A stretch of 64,000 nucleotides of DNA, from contig JAIFKU010000088.1 of assembly GCA_020049495.1 (NCBI GenBank), forward strand, positions 1 through 64,000. Reading direction: 5' to 3'. Position 1 is the first letter of the stretch. Each line of letters opens with the position of its first letter. The stretch comes from Accumulibacter sp. (GTDB lineage: Bacteria; Pseudomonadota; Gammaproteobacteria; Burkholderiales; Rhodocyclaceae). The translations under genes were made by a program, and so were the position numbers. Shown here piece by piece: positions 49,192-59,253 of this stretch. The notes under the pieces are model-generated. The model had not been told where the DNA came from. It saw only the letters and a program-made list of their open reading frames with translations, and searched no databases.

Positions 49192-49383
49192 GGCGGGCTT
49201 CCTCTGAACGTCTGCGTCCATCACGGCAGACAGAGATCAGCCTACGCGAAAGGTGTAAATGAACAGGTAAGCGTTGGTAAGCAAATGTAAGCGCGACCCT
49301 ATGCCGGAAAGCCTGATCGAACAGGCAGGCGGATGTGGAAGATGAACTACTGGAACAACTGCGCGAGTAAGCGACCCGTAGCG

Positions 49384-50910
49384 TCAGTCAGCGGTCTTTT
49401 TCAGCCACTTGAGCAAGGTCGCAAAGAGGATGTCCGGATTGACCGGCTTACTGATGAAGTCGTTCATCCCGACCGCGAAGCAGCGCTCGCTATCCTTGGT
49501 AAACACGCTGGCGGTCAGGGCCAGGATCGGGGTCTGGGATTTGCCGGGAAGTGCACGGATCGCGCGCGTGGCTTCAATCCCATTGAGCCTGGGCATACGC
49601 AGATCCATAACAATCAGGTCATAGTCTTTGCGTTTCACCATTTCCACCGCCGCATCGCCATCGTCGGCCAGGTCGACCCACAGACCGGCTTCCTCCATCA
49701 GAAACTTGGTTACCTCCTGGTTGATCGGTTCATCCTCGGCCAGCAGGATCCAGGCCCCTGAATGGCGGGTTTTCAGTTCTTCTTCGGCCGACAGCGCGAC
49801 GTTCGGTGACAACGGTTTCCCGCGGCCTGCGCTCTTGCCCAGGCGGGCGGTGAACCAGAAGAGGCTGCCGGCACAGGGCTGGCTTTCGACCCCGATGCTG
49901 CCTCCCATGGCCTGCGCCAGCCGCTTGCTGATCGCCAGTCCCAGTCCGGTTCCTCCATGCTTGCGGGTCATTGAACTGTCTGCCTGTTCGAAAGCACTGA
50001 AGAGACGCTTTTGATTCTCCGTCGAAATACCGATGCCGGTATCGCTCACTTCGAAGCGTAACAGGACATCGTCCGGGGATTCCTCGGCCACCCGAACGCG
50101 TATGCTGACTGAACCGCAGGCCGTGAACTTGAGGGCGTTATCGGTCAAGTGGGCCAGCAGGTGTCGCAAGTGCAGTGCGTCGCCGTGCAGTGTCATTGCG
50201 GATAATTCAGGGGGTATAGCGATGACGAGTTGCAGCCCTTTCTCATGGGCCTGTTGTCGCAGCAGACCGAGCAGATCCTCCAGGGCAGCGTCAAGCTCGA
50301 AGTCTGTGAACGACAGGTTGAAACGCTCGGATTCAACCCAGGAGATGTCGAGAATCTTGTTGATGACGGAGAGCAAATGCTGAGCCGACTGCGCAACCTT
50401 GCTCAACTGGCTTTTCAGCAGCGGATCGTTGGTACCGCGCAGCGCTATCGCTGTCATGCCCATGATGCCGTTCATCGGTGTGCGCAATTCGTGGCTCATG
50501 TTGGCCAGGAAGGTGGTTTTTGCCCGGTTGGCCGCTTCCGCGGCATCCTTGGCGATGGACAGGGCGGCAGTACGTTCTTCGACCAGTTGTTGCAGATGGT
50601 GCCTGTGCTGTTCAAGCTCTGCTTGAACGAGTTTGCGCTCGGTAATGTCCTGCACGGAACCGCGCAGTTTCACAATGTGGCCGTCGTGATCTTTCACACC
50701 CTCACCAAAAATGCTGATCCAGCGGTGGTTTCCGTCGGGACGTATCAGTTCCGCATCACATTCATAAGCAACCCCGTCGACCAAGCACTTTTCTACGGTT
50801 GTGCACAGCAAACTCCTGCTTTCTTGGGTGAAGTGTTTCTGAATTTCGGGGTAATGGACTGGACCGAGGGCGGGTGGAAGGCCGAAGATGGTAAAACTTC
50901 GTCTGACCAT
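49384..50910 (-). CDS. Hybrid kinase, C-terminal catalytic half (frameshifted)
   Basis: The 508-residue frame begins with the rest of a PAS/PAC domain (to [10 protein letters not shown]), then HisKA with [15 protein letters not shown], HATPase ([24 protein letters not shown]) and a receiver with LIVMDLRMP as the Asp site and SKPVN. ATG 50910 lies inside the original gene and has no proper ribosome site. The layout matches the intact CHASE hybrid kinase at 12.5 kb, with which it shares many identical stretches in HisKA. Confidence 0.85.
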   Translation of the reverse strand: MVRRSFTIFGLPPALGPVHYPEIQKHFTQESRSLLCTTVEKCLVDGVAYECDAELIRPDGNHRWISIFGEGVKDHDGHIVKLRGSVQDITERKLVQAELEQHRHHLQQLVEERTAALSIAKDAAEAANRAKTTFLANMSHELRTPMNGIMGMTAIALRGTNDPLLKSQLSKVAQSAQHLLSVINKILDISWVESERFNLSFTDFELDAALEDLLGLLRQQAHEKGLQLVIAIPPELSAMTLHGDALHLRHLLAHLTDNALKFTACGSVSIRVRVAEESPDDVLLRFEVSDTGIGISTENQKRLFSAFEQADSSMTRKHGGTGLGLAISKRLAQAMGGSIGVESQPCAGSLFWFTARLGKSAGRGKPLSPNVALSAEEELKTRHSGAWILLAEDEPINQEVTKFLMEEAGLWVDLADDGDAAVEMVKRKDYDLIVMDLRMPRLNGIEATRAIRALPGKSQTPILALTASVFTKDSERCFAVGMNDFISKPVNPDILFATLLKWLKKTAD

Positions 50911-52355
50911 TCGTGTGTATCGGTACGTATATCCCAGGCCCAGTTGCCGACATGAGCCAGATGCTGCAAAGCCGCCACTTCTAGCTGCGCCTTCTGCAAT
51001 GCTATTTCGGCATTTTTGCGCACAGTGATATCAAATGCGATGCCCATAATGCGCAGCGGGTTGTTTTCGCTGTCCCTATCGACAACCCTGCCCTGGCTTT
51101 GAATCCACACCCAGTGGCCATTCTTGTGACGTATTCGGTATTCGGCTTCATAAAGCGGGGTTTCACCCCGGTAGTTGCGCGCGAGCTTTTCCCTGAACTG
51201 CGGCAGATCCTCCGGAAAAATGTACGCTTCAAAGCTTTCGATGCGCCGGGGTAGTTCCGCCGGCGTAACCCCCATCATTTCTGCCCAGCGCTCGCTGAAA
51301 TGCAAGGCACCACTTGGAATATGACGATCCCAGGTGGCCATTGCGGCGCCGGACAGCGCCAGCTTGAGCCGCGATTCACTCTCGTGCAATAACTTTTCGT
51401 AAGCGTTACGCCGCCGCCTGATGCGTTGTCCCACGATACCGGTCAGGATCAGCGCGAAGGTTATTAATGCTCCGCCCGCCAGTGCCAGATGGGTCAGCGT
51501 GCGACGAATCGGTCCATTCACCTCCGCTGCGGGGACGCCAATGGCCACCGACCAGCCCGTCATCAGGGAGCGGCTGAAAACCGTATAGACCGTGTCCCCC
51601 TCCTGATTCAGCGCCTCGAACATTCCGCTTTCGCTGGCACTGATGGCATCGGCGAGTGTCGGCGTGGCCCGCCGGCCGACGAAACGCTCCGGTTCGCGGG
51701 ATCGACCGGCCAGCCGCATCTGGCTGTCGAGAATGGCACCAGTCCAGGACGTGGCCAGTTGCTGCTCGGTGAAGAGCCTGCTCAGCGTCTTCGTATCCAT
51801 GACCACCGCAAGCACATAGCGCACCTCGTTGTTGCGCATCACCGGCGCCAGGATACGGATAGTCGGTTCCCTGGTAATCCTGCCGGCAGGGAGCACGCCG
51901 ATAATCATCGGCTTGCGCGTCCGCGCGACTTCGTCCACCTCGGCCGGCGATGAGGTGGTTGGGGCTGGCGTAGCCAGCGGCAAGCTGCTGGCAATGATGA
52001 CATGCGATTGCGGATCGATGAGAACCACGTTGCGCCAGTCAACGCGTGCCTTGAGTGCCCGTTGAACACGGTCATTGAAGGCCGGCAGGTCGCCGGTGTC
52101 GAGGCCGGCATCGGTTAACAGAACGTCGATCGAGGCCAACTGGCTGGACAATTCGCGGTCGACGGCAACCTGCAGCGCGCGTGCCGTACCCATCAATCCA
52201 GCAGCCAGCGCCGCCTTTTCCTGGTGCACGGCCAGCCAGGCAACACCGCCGCCGAAGACCAGCACGGGAAGTACCGCAACCAGCACCAGGATTCCCAGAG
52301 AGAGTCCAACGCTTGCTTTCCCGGTATTGCCCTTCTCAGGAATAAACCAATACAT
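50793..52355 (-). CDS. Hybrid kinase, N-terminal sensor half (frameshifted)
   Basis: The frame is about 520 residues from ATG 52355 (AAGGGG upstream). It has a transmembrane helix (about 19-45, [23 protein letters not shown]), a periplasmic Cache-like sensor (about 50-270) with [12 protein letters not shown] and [12 protein letters not shown], and a second helix (about 280-305, [19 protein letters not shown]). A PAS/PAC unit follows ([24 protein letters not shown] to ITVRKNAEI), then the start of a second PAS. The last 25 residues or so after HEWSDE are out of frame. As it stands, this product lacks any kinase domain. Confidence 0.8.
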   Translation of the reverse strand: MYWFIPEKGNTGKASVGLSLGILVLVAVLPVLVFGGGVAWLAVHQEKAALAAGLMGTARALQVAVDRELSSQLASIDVLLTDAGLDTGDLPAFNDRVQRALKARVDWRNVVLIDPQSHVIIASSLPLATPAPTTSSPAEVDEVARTRKPMIIGVLPAGRITREPTIRILAPVMRNNEVRYVLAVVMDTKTLSRLFTEQQLATSWTGAILDSQMRLAGRSREPERFVGRRATPTLADAISASESGMFEALNQEGDTVYTVFSRSLMTGWSVAIGVPAAEVNGPIRRTLTHLALAGGALITFALILTGIVGQRIRRRRNAYEKLLHESESRLKLALSGAAMATWDRHIPSGALHFSERWAEMMGVTPAELPRRIESFEAYIFPEDLPQFREKLARNYRGETPLYEAEYRIRHKNGHWVWIQSQGRVVDRDSENNPLRIMGIAFDITVRKNAEIALQKAQLEVAALQHLAHVGNWAWDIRTDTHEWSDEVLPSSAFHPPSVQSITPKFRNTSPKKAGVCCAQP

Positions 52356-52444
52356 GCGCACCGCCCCTTATTAGAGCTTTGCGGGATTGTAGGCGCAATT
52401 CAAAGCAGGTGTGTCTTATTCCGGCTCAAGGCCGGAGTTCCGGG

Positions 52445-53725
52445 TCAGAAGCGTTCGTTCTCGTGCAGGTAGCGCCATTGTCCGGCCGGGAGTTTGCCGA
52501 GCGACACGCTGCCGATGCGTATACGCTTGATACCGGTCACGCGCAGCCCGACCAGTTCGCACATGCGCTGAATCTGCTGCTTTCTGCTTTCGTGCAGGAC
52601 AAAGCGCAATTGCTCTTCACTTTGCCAGGAGACCTGCACCGGCTTGAGCTTGACGTCGTCGAGCGTGAGGCCGTGGTTGAGCAGCCTAAGGCCGTCCGGC
52701 GCCAGTTCGCCTTGCACGCGTACCAGGTATTCCTTTTCCAGTCGCGTTTCGTCGCCGTTAATACGGCGGGCAACACTGCCCTCCTGGGTAAACACCAGCA
52801 TGCCCGTCGCTTCGGCGTCGAGTTTGCCGGCCTGGACCAGACCACGCAAGTGGGTGGCCTTGAATGTAAGCCGTGATTCGTCTTCCGCCCAGTGATTTTC
52901 CGGGCTGATCTGCGGCAGTAAGGCGACAACGCCTTCCTCGGCCTGTCCGGCCGGTGAGTCGAGTGGCTTGTTGAAGACGATGGTCACGCTCTCCGTCCGG
53001 TGCTGGCGCGCCTCCTTGCTGATCTCGATGCGTGCGTCGGGATGTGCCCGCGTGCCGAGCGTGGCCAGTACCACGCCATCGACGCGTACCCAGCCGTTCT
53101 CAATCCATTCATCCGCCTCGCGCCGCGAACACTGAGCCATCTCGCTGATGCGCTTGGCCAGTCGCGGCGGTTCATTGAGCGGGCGGCGCGGTACGTTCGC
53201 CCCGGTCACCGGTGACGCGGGTGGTGCCTGGTGGCGGGGCACGGAAGCCGACACCGGGGGGGGCGACGGTGGTACGGCACGGCTTTCCCCGGGAGCCTGT
53301 CGAGATGACGCAATACCCGCGCTATCGGTGCGGGAAGGCGGGAAGGCGCGTGCGCCTGTGCTGCGTGCAATACCACGCTTGGGATAGGCTTTTGGGGTGG
53401 GGGTCTCTGTGCCACCTGCTGCCCGCGCGGGTGGCGCTTCCTTTTTCAATGCCGCAGTTTGTACACTTGCGCGGAACGGTGGACGGGAGACCTCCCGCTC
53501 GCGACGTGGCCGCTCGTCAGCTATATGCATTTTGTTCGTTTTCACCGCTTCGGCAGATGCGGCTTTGGTCGCGAGGCTGTTGGCGCGCTGGGCGACAGAC
53601 TGTTTTGCCGCCTTGAATCCGCCGCGTACCGGCTTGCGTGATGGTGATCTGGAGTGCTCGGCAGCGCTTTCCGTGGCCGGTTTGGCGGGCAATTTCAGGG
53701 TAGGACGGGACGGGGAGCGAGGCAT
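52445..53725 (-). CDS. RluF-type 23S rRNA pseudouridine synthase with long basic N-terminal extension
   Basis: In this 426-residue protein, residues 1-180 or so are low-complexity, rich in Arg, Pro, Ala and Ser, and predicted disordered. The S4 domain follows (RLAKRISEMAQCSRREADEWIENGWVRVDG), then the RluB/E/F catalytic domain with AGKLDAEATGMLVFTQEG (catalytic Asp) and QIQRMCELVGLRVTGIKRIRIGSVSLG. The QWRYLHENE ending and the catalytic form favour RluF (uridine 2604). The extension probably contacts RNA. Length is well above the usual 240-300 residues. Confidence 0.85.
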   Translation of the reverse strand: MPRSPSRPTLKLPAKPATESAAEHSRSPSRKPVRGGFKAAKQSVAQRANSLATKAASAEAVKTNKMHIADERPRREREVSRPPFRASVQTAALKKEAPPARAAGGTETPTPKAYPKRGIARSTGARAFPPSRTDSAGIASSRQAPGESRAVPPSPPPVSASVPRHQAPPASPVTGANVPRRPLNEPPRLAKRISEMAQCSRREADEWIENGWVRVDGVVLATLGTRAHPDARIEISKEARQHRTESVTIVFNKPLDSPAGQAEEGVVALLPQISPENHWAEDESRLTFKATHLRGLVQAGKLDAEATGMLVFTQEGSVARRINGDETRLEKEYLVRVQGELAPDGLRLLNHGLTLDDVKLKPVQVSWQSEEQLRFVLHESRKQQIQRMCELVGLRVTGIKRIRIGSVSLGKLPAGQWRYLHENERF

Positions 53726-53884
53726 GGCGGCAGACTTTCCGGTTCAATAGCCCGCCAGTTTACGCCAGTCGGCACGCGCAGCGGCATCAATTCGCTGATT
53801 AACTCCCGCAACGGAGGCTGTCAGGGCTGGTCCTTCGCCATCCTCATTGAAGTATGCCCGCCTTCGACAAGCCTGACTACGCAC

Positions 53885-56107
53885 TCACCAAATGCCCGGA
53901 GACACATCCTGCATCGCTTGTTTTTGCCGGGGAATCAAAATGGAATCCGGTTTGACACGAGCCGTGAGCGCGGCACTGGTTTTTAGCAACTCTATTGCAT
54001 CGCCGATGATATTGACGGCTTCATCCAGAAAGATGTCTTTGGCTTTCCTGCGCGATTTTTCGGCGGCCAGTTCACTATTCAGATTGCGTTCGGCCGCCTG
54101 CAGACCATCGTCCATGAGCGCGGGTTTTATTGCCGATCCGGTCTCTTGGGTGAGGTTAGTTTCATCGGCACTTTTCCCTTCTTTCCTCAGTACTTCACGG
54201 GAGACCTGCCGGGCCTCCTGAATCTGACGCTCCTTCTGTCGTTCGGCTGCGTTCAGCGAAACCTGGTTTTTCCTGCGTTGCAGTTTCAATTCGGCGAGAT
54301 CTTCCTGGAGAAACTGGAAATCCCTGTCCTTCTTCACGCGCTCCTCATGGCGGACCAGCAGCGTCGGCAGTAGATGTTTCAGGTTTGCGCTCGGCGTATA
54401 GCCAGCGGCCTTGATCTGCATCCAGGGGAGTGCATTGTCGTAACTTGATTCGCCAAGATTCTCTTCATCAGGAACCGTGGGGAAAAGGATGTCAGGCCTT
54501 ACGCCGCGCAGTTGTGTCGTTCCGCCATTGATGCGAAAAAACTGGGCAATGGTCATTTTCAGTTCGCCGAATTGTGGTTTGTCGTTTTTGACCAGTTGAT
54601 CGAGATTGATCATGGTTTGTACCGTGCCTTTACCAAAGCTCGGCTCGCCGATCACCAGTCCCCGACCGTAATCCTGAATGGCGGCGGCAAAGATCTCTGA
54701 CGCGGATGCCGAGCCGCGGTTGATCAGGACGCCAAGAGGGCCTGCCCACAGAGCCTTGGTCGTCGAGTCGTTTTCCACCGTGATCTTGCCCCGGGCGTTG
54801 CGTTGCTGAACAACCGGCCCCTTGCCGATAAACAAGCCGGTGAGTTCAATTGCTTCGCTCAATGAACCGCCGCCGTTATTGCGCAAGTCGATCAGTACGC
54901 CGTCGACCTTCTCCTGCTTCAACTCCCCTAGCAGGCGTGCCACATCCCGGGTGGCGCTCTTGAATTCCGGGTCGCCCTTTTGCCTGGCGTCGAAATCCTG
55001 GTAGAACGAGGGAAGCGATATCACGCCGACGTGACGGGTCGCTTTTCCGTCCATGACGGAGAGGACAGATTTCCTGGCTGCCTGCTCTTCGATCGTGATT
55101 TTTTTCCGGATCAGCGAAACCTGTTTAGGTCGGTCATTCGGGCCGGCCTCCGCCGGCAGTACGTCAAGCAGGACGACCGAATCGGACGCACCACGAATCA
55201 GGGTGACCGAGTCGTCCAGACGCCAGCCCAGGATGTCCGTCATGGCGCCGTTTGCCCCCTGGGCAACGCCGAGAATGCGGTCCCCGACTTTCACCTGGCC
55301 CGAAAGGGCCGCGGGACCTCCCGGTATCAGTTCCCGAATCGTGGTGTATTCGTCTTTCTCCATCAGTACCGCGCCTATCCCGACCAGTGAGAGTTTCATC
55401 GCAATGTCGAAATCTTCAGCCGCCCGCACGCCCATGTAATTGGTGTGCGGTTCGATGGCCATGGTATAGGCGTTCATGAAGGCCTGAAAGGCATCTTCAC
55501 TCTTTAACCGGGCATTGCGCTTCAGGGCGTGCTGGTAACGAGCGTCAAGCGTAGCGACGATACTCTTGTCGTCTTTCCCAGAGAGCTTGAGCTGCAGCCA
55601 GTCGTTCTTGACCCGTTTATGCCACAACTCGCGCATTTCGTCATCGGACCTTGCCCAGGCCGCTTTCCTGCGTTCGAACTGATAGCTTTCCTGCTGCTGG
55701 AAATCAAATCCATCCCTGAGCAAGCGGCGGGCATAAGTGAAACGCTCTGACACGCGCTGGGCGTAGAGATTGAAAATGACGAAGGGAGCGCCAAGGTTTT
55801 CTTCAAGAATGGCGTCGTCGAGCTTGCTGCGAAACGCAGTCAATCGGTCGATATCGGACTGAACAAAAAAAAGCTTTTCGGAATCAAGCAGCTTCAGATA
55901 GTTATCGAATATCTTTCCGGACAGGGCGTCGTCGAGAGGTTTCGGCTTGTAGTGGTAGCGGGTCAGTACTTCGGTCGCCAGGAATGCCGCCTGCGCCTGC
56001 TGCTGCTCCGGCCTCAGCTCCGGGGGGCGTGGCATCCCCGAGTCGGGAATCGCGGCCTGCACCGTCGTCGTCAGTGCAAACACGATCCATAGCAGTTTGT
56101 TTTTCAT
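53885..56107 (-). CDS. prc: Carboxy-terminal processing protease Prc (tail-specific protease)
   Basis: The 740-residue protein has a signal peptide (MKNKLLWIVFALTTTVQA). It has the Prc N-terminal helical domain, a PDZ domain (about 240-320, GIGAVLMEKDEYTTIRELIPGGPA) and an S41 protease core. The catalytic dyad is Ser468 (INRGSASASEIFAAA) and Lys493 (GEPSFGKGTVQT), 25 residues apart as in E. coli Prc. A charged C-terminal helical domain follows. It trims lipoproteins and cell-wall hydrolases in the periplasm. It is monocistronic. Confidence 0.96.
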   Translation of the reverse strand: MKNKLLWIVFALTTTVQAAIPDSGMPRPPELRPEQQQAQAAFLATEVLTRYHYKPKPLDDALSGKIFDNYLKLLDSEKLFFVQSDIDRLTAFRSKLDDAILEENLGAPFVIFNLYAQRVSERFTYARRLLRDGFDFQQQESYQFERRKAAWARSDDEMRELWHKRVKNDWLQLKLSGKDDKSIVATLDARYQHALKRNARLKSEDAFQAFMNAYTMAIEPHTNYMGVRAAEDFDIAMKLSLVGIGAVLMEKDEYTTIRELIPGGPAALSGQVKVGDRILGVAQGANGAMTDILGWRLDDSVTLIRGASDSVVLLDVLPAEAGPNDRPKQVSLIRKKITIEEQAARKSVLSVMDGKATRHVGVISLPSFYQDFDARQKGDPEFKSATRDVARLLGELKQEKVDGVLIDLRNNGGGSLSEAIELTGLFIGKGPVVQQRNARGKITVENDSTTKALWAGPLGVLINRGSASASEIFAAAIQDYGRGLVIGEPSFGKGTVQTMINLDQLVKNDKPQFGELKMTIAQFFRINGGTTQLRGVRPDILFPTVPDEENLGESSYDNALPWMQIKAAGYTPSANLKHLLPTLLVRHEERVKKDRDFQFLQEDLAELKLQRRKNQVSLNAAERQKERQIQEARQVSREVLRKEGKSADETNLTQETGSAIKPALMDDGLQAAERNLNSELAAEKSRRKAKDIFLDEAVNIIGDAIELLKTSAALTARVKPDSILIPRQKQAMQDVSPGIW

Positions 56108-56290
56108 GTGTTTTCCGTCACAAAGCGCTGCAATACTTTGCCGGCAGGGGTAATAGAGCGTTCAGGTATTAGCGCCGACTTGCTTATGACCACGAAGCCT
56201 GGAATTCGTTGCCCCACCATTGGCAAATACCGAATACGCTTGAGCCGATACCGAGTTGGACAAGACAGGCGGGGTGGGGCTTAAGCCGGA

Positions 56291-57127
56291 TTACATGCAC
56301 ATGCGGCGGATTTCATTTTCCCTGATGGCCCGTTCGACCTGTTGCAGAACGGCGTCGACGTCGGCGAGCCGGTCGTCAAGCGCGACCTGTCCGGTCAAGG
56401 CCTGTTCCGGGTGCAGTAGGCCCTTTTCATAGAGGCGCCAGATTTCCTTGCCGAACTGCGTCCCCTGGAGTGCCGGGGCGAAGCTGCTGAAGTAGGCTCT
56501 CAGATTGCTGACATCACGTTCGAGCATTGCGGCCGCATTGCTGTTGCCGGCGGCATCGATGGCCTGCGGCAGGTCGATGATGACCGGCCCGCTTGCGCCG
56601 ACGAGGATGTTGTATTCGGAAAGGTCGCCGTGAATGACGCCGGCGCAGAGCATGCGCACCACCTGATTGACGAGCATGGCGTGATACTCCAGCGCCAGTT
56701 CTTCGGAAAGCTCGACATCGTTGAGGCGCGGTGCCGCATGGCCGTCGGCATCGAGCACCAGATCCATCAGCAGCACCCCATCGAAGCAGAGGTGCGGCTG
56801 CGGCACGCGCACTCCGGCGGCAGACAGGCGATACAGGGCATCGACCTCGGCACTCTGCCAGACCTCCTCCTGCATCTTGCGCCCATAGCGGCTGCCCTTT
56901 TCCATGGCGCGCGCCTGCCGGCTGTTCTTGACCTTGCGCCCTTCCTGATAGGAGGCATTATTGCGGAAGCTGCGCTGGCTGGCTTCCTTATAGACCTTGG
57001 CGCAACAGATGTGTTCGCCACAGCGAACGACATAGACGGTGGCTTCCTTGCCGCTCATCAACTGTCCAACCACTTCGTCAACGAGGCCTTCTGCAACGAG
57101 TCCGGCGAGTCTTTTCGGGGTTTTCAT
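56291..57127 (-). CDS. RIO-family serine protein kinase
   Basis: The protein is 278 residues from ATG 57127 (MKTPKRLAGLV, the usual start of bacterial RIO proteins). Kinase features: LMSGKEATVYVVRCG (P-loop equivalent), AKVYKEASQRSFRN (Lys), GVIHGDLSEYNILV (catalytic Asp, Asn) and VIIDLPQAID (metal Asp). RIO kinases act in ribosome assembly in eukaryotes; the bacterial role is unclear. It lies 250 bases downstream of msrA in the same direction. Confidence 0.93.
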   Translation of the reverse strand: MKTPKRLAGLVAEGLVDEVVGQLMSGKEATVYVVRCGEHICCAKVYKEASQRSFRNNASYQEGRKVKNSRQARAMEKGSRYGRKMQEEVWQSAEVDALYRLSAAGVRVPQPHLCFDGVLLMDLVLDADGHAAPRLNDVELSEELALEYHAMLVNQVVRMLCAGVIHGDLSEYNILVGASGPVIIDLPQAIDAAGNSNAAAMLERDVSNLRAYFSSFAPALQGTQFGKEIWRLYEKGLLHPEQALTGQVALDDRLADVDAVLQQVERAIRENEIRRMCM

Positions 57128-57376
57128 CGGGTGCTGGGATTTCGCTTTGTCGTACGTGAAATGCAAAAGTGATCGGCTTCCCTGCGCGAATCTCTGCGCG
57201 CTGGAATGATCGGCTTGTTTGACGAAGGTGAGCAGTTTAACCGGCATGGCGCGGCAACGCCGAAAAATAGCGAGAGCCAGGCGAGGTCGGTGACCCGCCG
57301 GGCAATCTCATTTGACTTCGAAACTCCGGGTCGCCGAAAGTCCAATGGCAGCGTGCCCGTTGATACGCGGAGGTGA

Positions 57377-58036
57377 CTATTGATACAGCCCCGGAAACTG
57401 TTTGCGCAAGTTTTCGAGTTTGGGCATGTCGTGGTAAACGATGTAGGGCTGATCAGGATGCAATGCCAGATAGTTCTGGTGATACGCTTCCGCGGGGTAG
57501 AACTCCTGCAGCGGGACCACCTGTGTCACGATCGGCCGGGGAAAGCTGCGCGCATCGGTAAGCTGCTTGATATAGCCCTGGCTCATCTTCTGTTGCTCGC
57601 TGTCGGTGAAAAAGATTGCCGAGCGATACTGGGTGCCGACATCCGGGCCCTGGCGGTTGAGCTGGGTCGGATCATGCGCCACACTGAAGAAGACCTGCAG
57701 GAGTTGCTGGTAACTGACCTGCGCCGGATTGAATTTGACGCGTACGGCTTCGGCGTGTCCGGTCGTGCCACTGGTGACTTTTTCATATGTAGCGGTGGCT
57801 GCCTTGCCGCCGGCATACCCGGACTCGACCTCGGCGACGCCCTTGACGTGCTTGAACACGGCATCGACGCCCCAGAAACAGCCTCCGGCGAAAACCGCGG
57901 TCTGGGTGCCTGTTCCCGTTGTCGTTGGCTTTCCGGGGGAGGCAGCCCCGGCGTTCAGGCACACAGCGAGTGCAATGGCAGCGAATGCCGCTTGAGTCCT
58001 GCTGATCGAAGCAGCGGAAGTTTTTTGTTCACTCAT
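57377..58036 (-). CDS. msrA: Secreted peptide-methionine (S)-S-oxide reductase MsrA
   Basis: The 219-residue protein has an N-terminal signal (about 1-32, AAFAAIALAVCLNAGAA) that normal cytoplasmic MsrA lacks. The catalytic core is AVFAGGCFWGVDAVF (nucleophile Cys53), then YAGGKAATATYEKVTSGTTGHAEAV and DPTQLNRQGPDVGTQYRS. It reduces methionine-S-sulfoxide in proteins. It is the last gene of the SigF-linked operon, 30 bases after ccdA. Its likely substrate is the Met-rich protein of the same operon, with electrons delivered via CcdA and the thioredoxin-like protein. This is inferred from context. Confidence 0.95.
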   Translation of the reverse strand: MSEQKTSAASISRTQAAFAAIALAVCLNAGAASPGKPTTTGTGTQTAVFAGGCFWGVDAVFKHVKGVAEVESGYAGGKAATATYEKVTSGTTGHAEAVRVKFNPAQVSYQQLLQVFFSVAHDPTQLNRQGPDVGTQYRSAIFFTDSEQQKMSQGYIKQLTDARSFPRPIVTQVVPLQEFYPAEAYHQNYLALHPDQPYIVYHDMPKLENLRKQFPGLYQ

Positions 58037-58066
58037 GATGACGGTCTCCTTGTTTGACCATGATGG

Positions 58067-58798
58067 TTAAAAGAGTGTTGTCGCATTGATCCAGGAATCC
58101 GGCAGCAGATCGACCACTCGGGCTTCGACCCACTTGTCGCCGCCAGTCAGTATGGCGATTCCGGTTACGAGGATCACGACGCCAAAGGCCTTCTTGATCG
58201 CGTCGATGCGCGCCAGTACCCAGCCGCGTGCGCGGGAAAACCCGCTGCGCGAAGCATAGGCCACGGCAACCAGTGGAATTGCAGCACCGATGCCGAACAG
58301 TCCGAGAATCAGCGCGCCGCGCGAGGCGCCGCCTTCGCTGGCCACCAGCGTCAGCGCCGAGGCCAGCAGCGGACCCGAGCAGGGGCTCCAGACCAGCCCG
58401 AGCACGCCGCCGAGCAGAAACGCACCGCCCAGCGAACCGCCATCGAGGCGCGAGGAAGCGGCATTGGCCGACGAGGCAATCGGCAGCATCCATTCGGAAA
58501 AACGCCGGTTGAGCAGCGGAACCAGCATGACCAGGCCAAAAACGATCAGCAGCAGCGCGCCAAATATGCGCACATTGTCCGAATCGATTCCCAGCGCCGG
58601 CCCCAGCGCGCCGATGACCAGACCGATCAGGGCAAACGAAACCGCCATCCCCGAGCCCATGGCCAGCGGCGCCAGACGGTTGCCCTGCACCGCCCCGCCC
58701 AGTACCAGCGGCAGGATCGGGAAAACGCAGGGCGAGAGCGTCGTCAGGCTGCCGGCCGCCAGACTGAGGCCGACATGGCTGAGGGAAAGCGCATCCAC
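58067..58798 (-). CDS. CcdA/DsbD-type transmembrane electron transporter
   Basis: The 243-residue protein has six or so hydrophobic segments. The two reactive Cys are in LSPCVFPILP (Cys24) and WSPCSGPLL (Cys140), the CcdA pattern. CcdA proteins carry electrons from cytoplasmic thioredoxin across the membrane to periplasmic thioredoxin-like proteins. The start is 2 bases after the stop of the thioredoxin-like gene, so the pair is coupled. Confidence 0.92.
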   Translation of the reverse strand: MDALSLSHVGLSLAAGSLTTLSPCVFPILPLVLGGAVQGNRLAPLAMGSGMAVSFALIGLVIGALGPALGIDSDNVRIFGALLLIVFGLVMLVPLLNRRFSEWMLPIASSANAASSRLDGGSLGGAFLLGGVLGLVWSPCSGPLLASALTLVASEGGASRGALILGLFGIGAAIPLVAVAYASRSGFSRARGWVLARIDAIKKAFGVVILVTGIAILTGGDKWVEARVVDLLPDSWINATTLF

Positions 58799-58800
58799 GT

Positions 58801-59178
58801 TCAGTTGGCCGAGAGTAATGCGGCGCGCAGTTTGTCGGTGTCCGTATCACCGGCCAGGCGGGCTTTCTCGACGCTGCCGTGATAGGCGATCACGGTTGAT
58901 TGCGTACGTACGCCAAGCTGTTTCTTGAGTTCCTTTTCCTTGTCGTAGTCGACGACCAGCAAGGTGCCGGGAACGCTGGCATCGCCCTTCCATTGTTGGA
59001 ATACTTTTTCCTGCGCTCGGCAGGTCGGGCACCAGTTGGCATGAAAATGCAGCGTGACCGGCTTGCCGGCCTGCTGCTCGGCACTCAGCACCTGCGCCGA
59101 GTAGGGTTTGATGTCGAGCGCGAAGGCGGTGGCGCTGGCGGTCAGTAACAGTGCGGTGGCAATAATTCTGCTGATCAT
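58801..59178 (-). CDS. Periplasmic thioredoxin-like protein
   Basis: The 125-residue protein has a signal peptide (MISRIIATALLLTASATAFA) and a thioredoxin fold with active site FHANWCPTCRAQEKVF (Cys50, Cys53). A cis-Pro equivalent is not clearly seen; QSTVIAYHG occupies that place. It probably passes electrons from CcdA to MsrA. It follows the Met-rich gene by 75 bases. Confidence 0.9.
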   Translation of the reverse strand: MISRIIATALLLTASATAFALDIKPYSAQVLSAEQQAGKPVTLHFHANWCPTCRAQEKVFQQWKGDASVPGTLLVVDYDKEKELKKQLGVRTQSTVIAYHGSVEKARLAGDTDTDKLRAALLSAN

Positions 59179-59253
59179 GATTTCTCCGGGTGGCTGGTTT
59201 TTCCGTTCCCCCGCATCGGGAAATGGGGGGTGGGCAACACAATGAGTCTGTGA

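Larger units (their letters stand above)
49384..52355 (-). pseudogene. Hybrid sensor kinase gene split by a frameshift
   Basis: Two overlapping frames together encode one complete hybrid histidine kinase of about 990 residues. The break lies in a PAS domain at the A-run 50893-50896 (plus strand). The upstream frame reads [11 protein letters not shown] and then non-domain sequence to its stop. The downstream frame supplies the natural continuation [12 protein letters not shown]. One extra T in the coding-strand run would restore WSDEVFTIFGLP. Either a true mutation, phase variation or a sequencing error would explain it. Confidence 0.8.

Noticed and set aside
49225-49383. Short peptide frames (MPESLIEQA and VEDELLEQLRE) as one small gene
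   Set aside because: They lie in different frames and would need a frameshift; too short to support.
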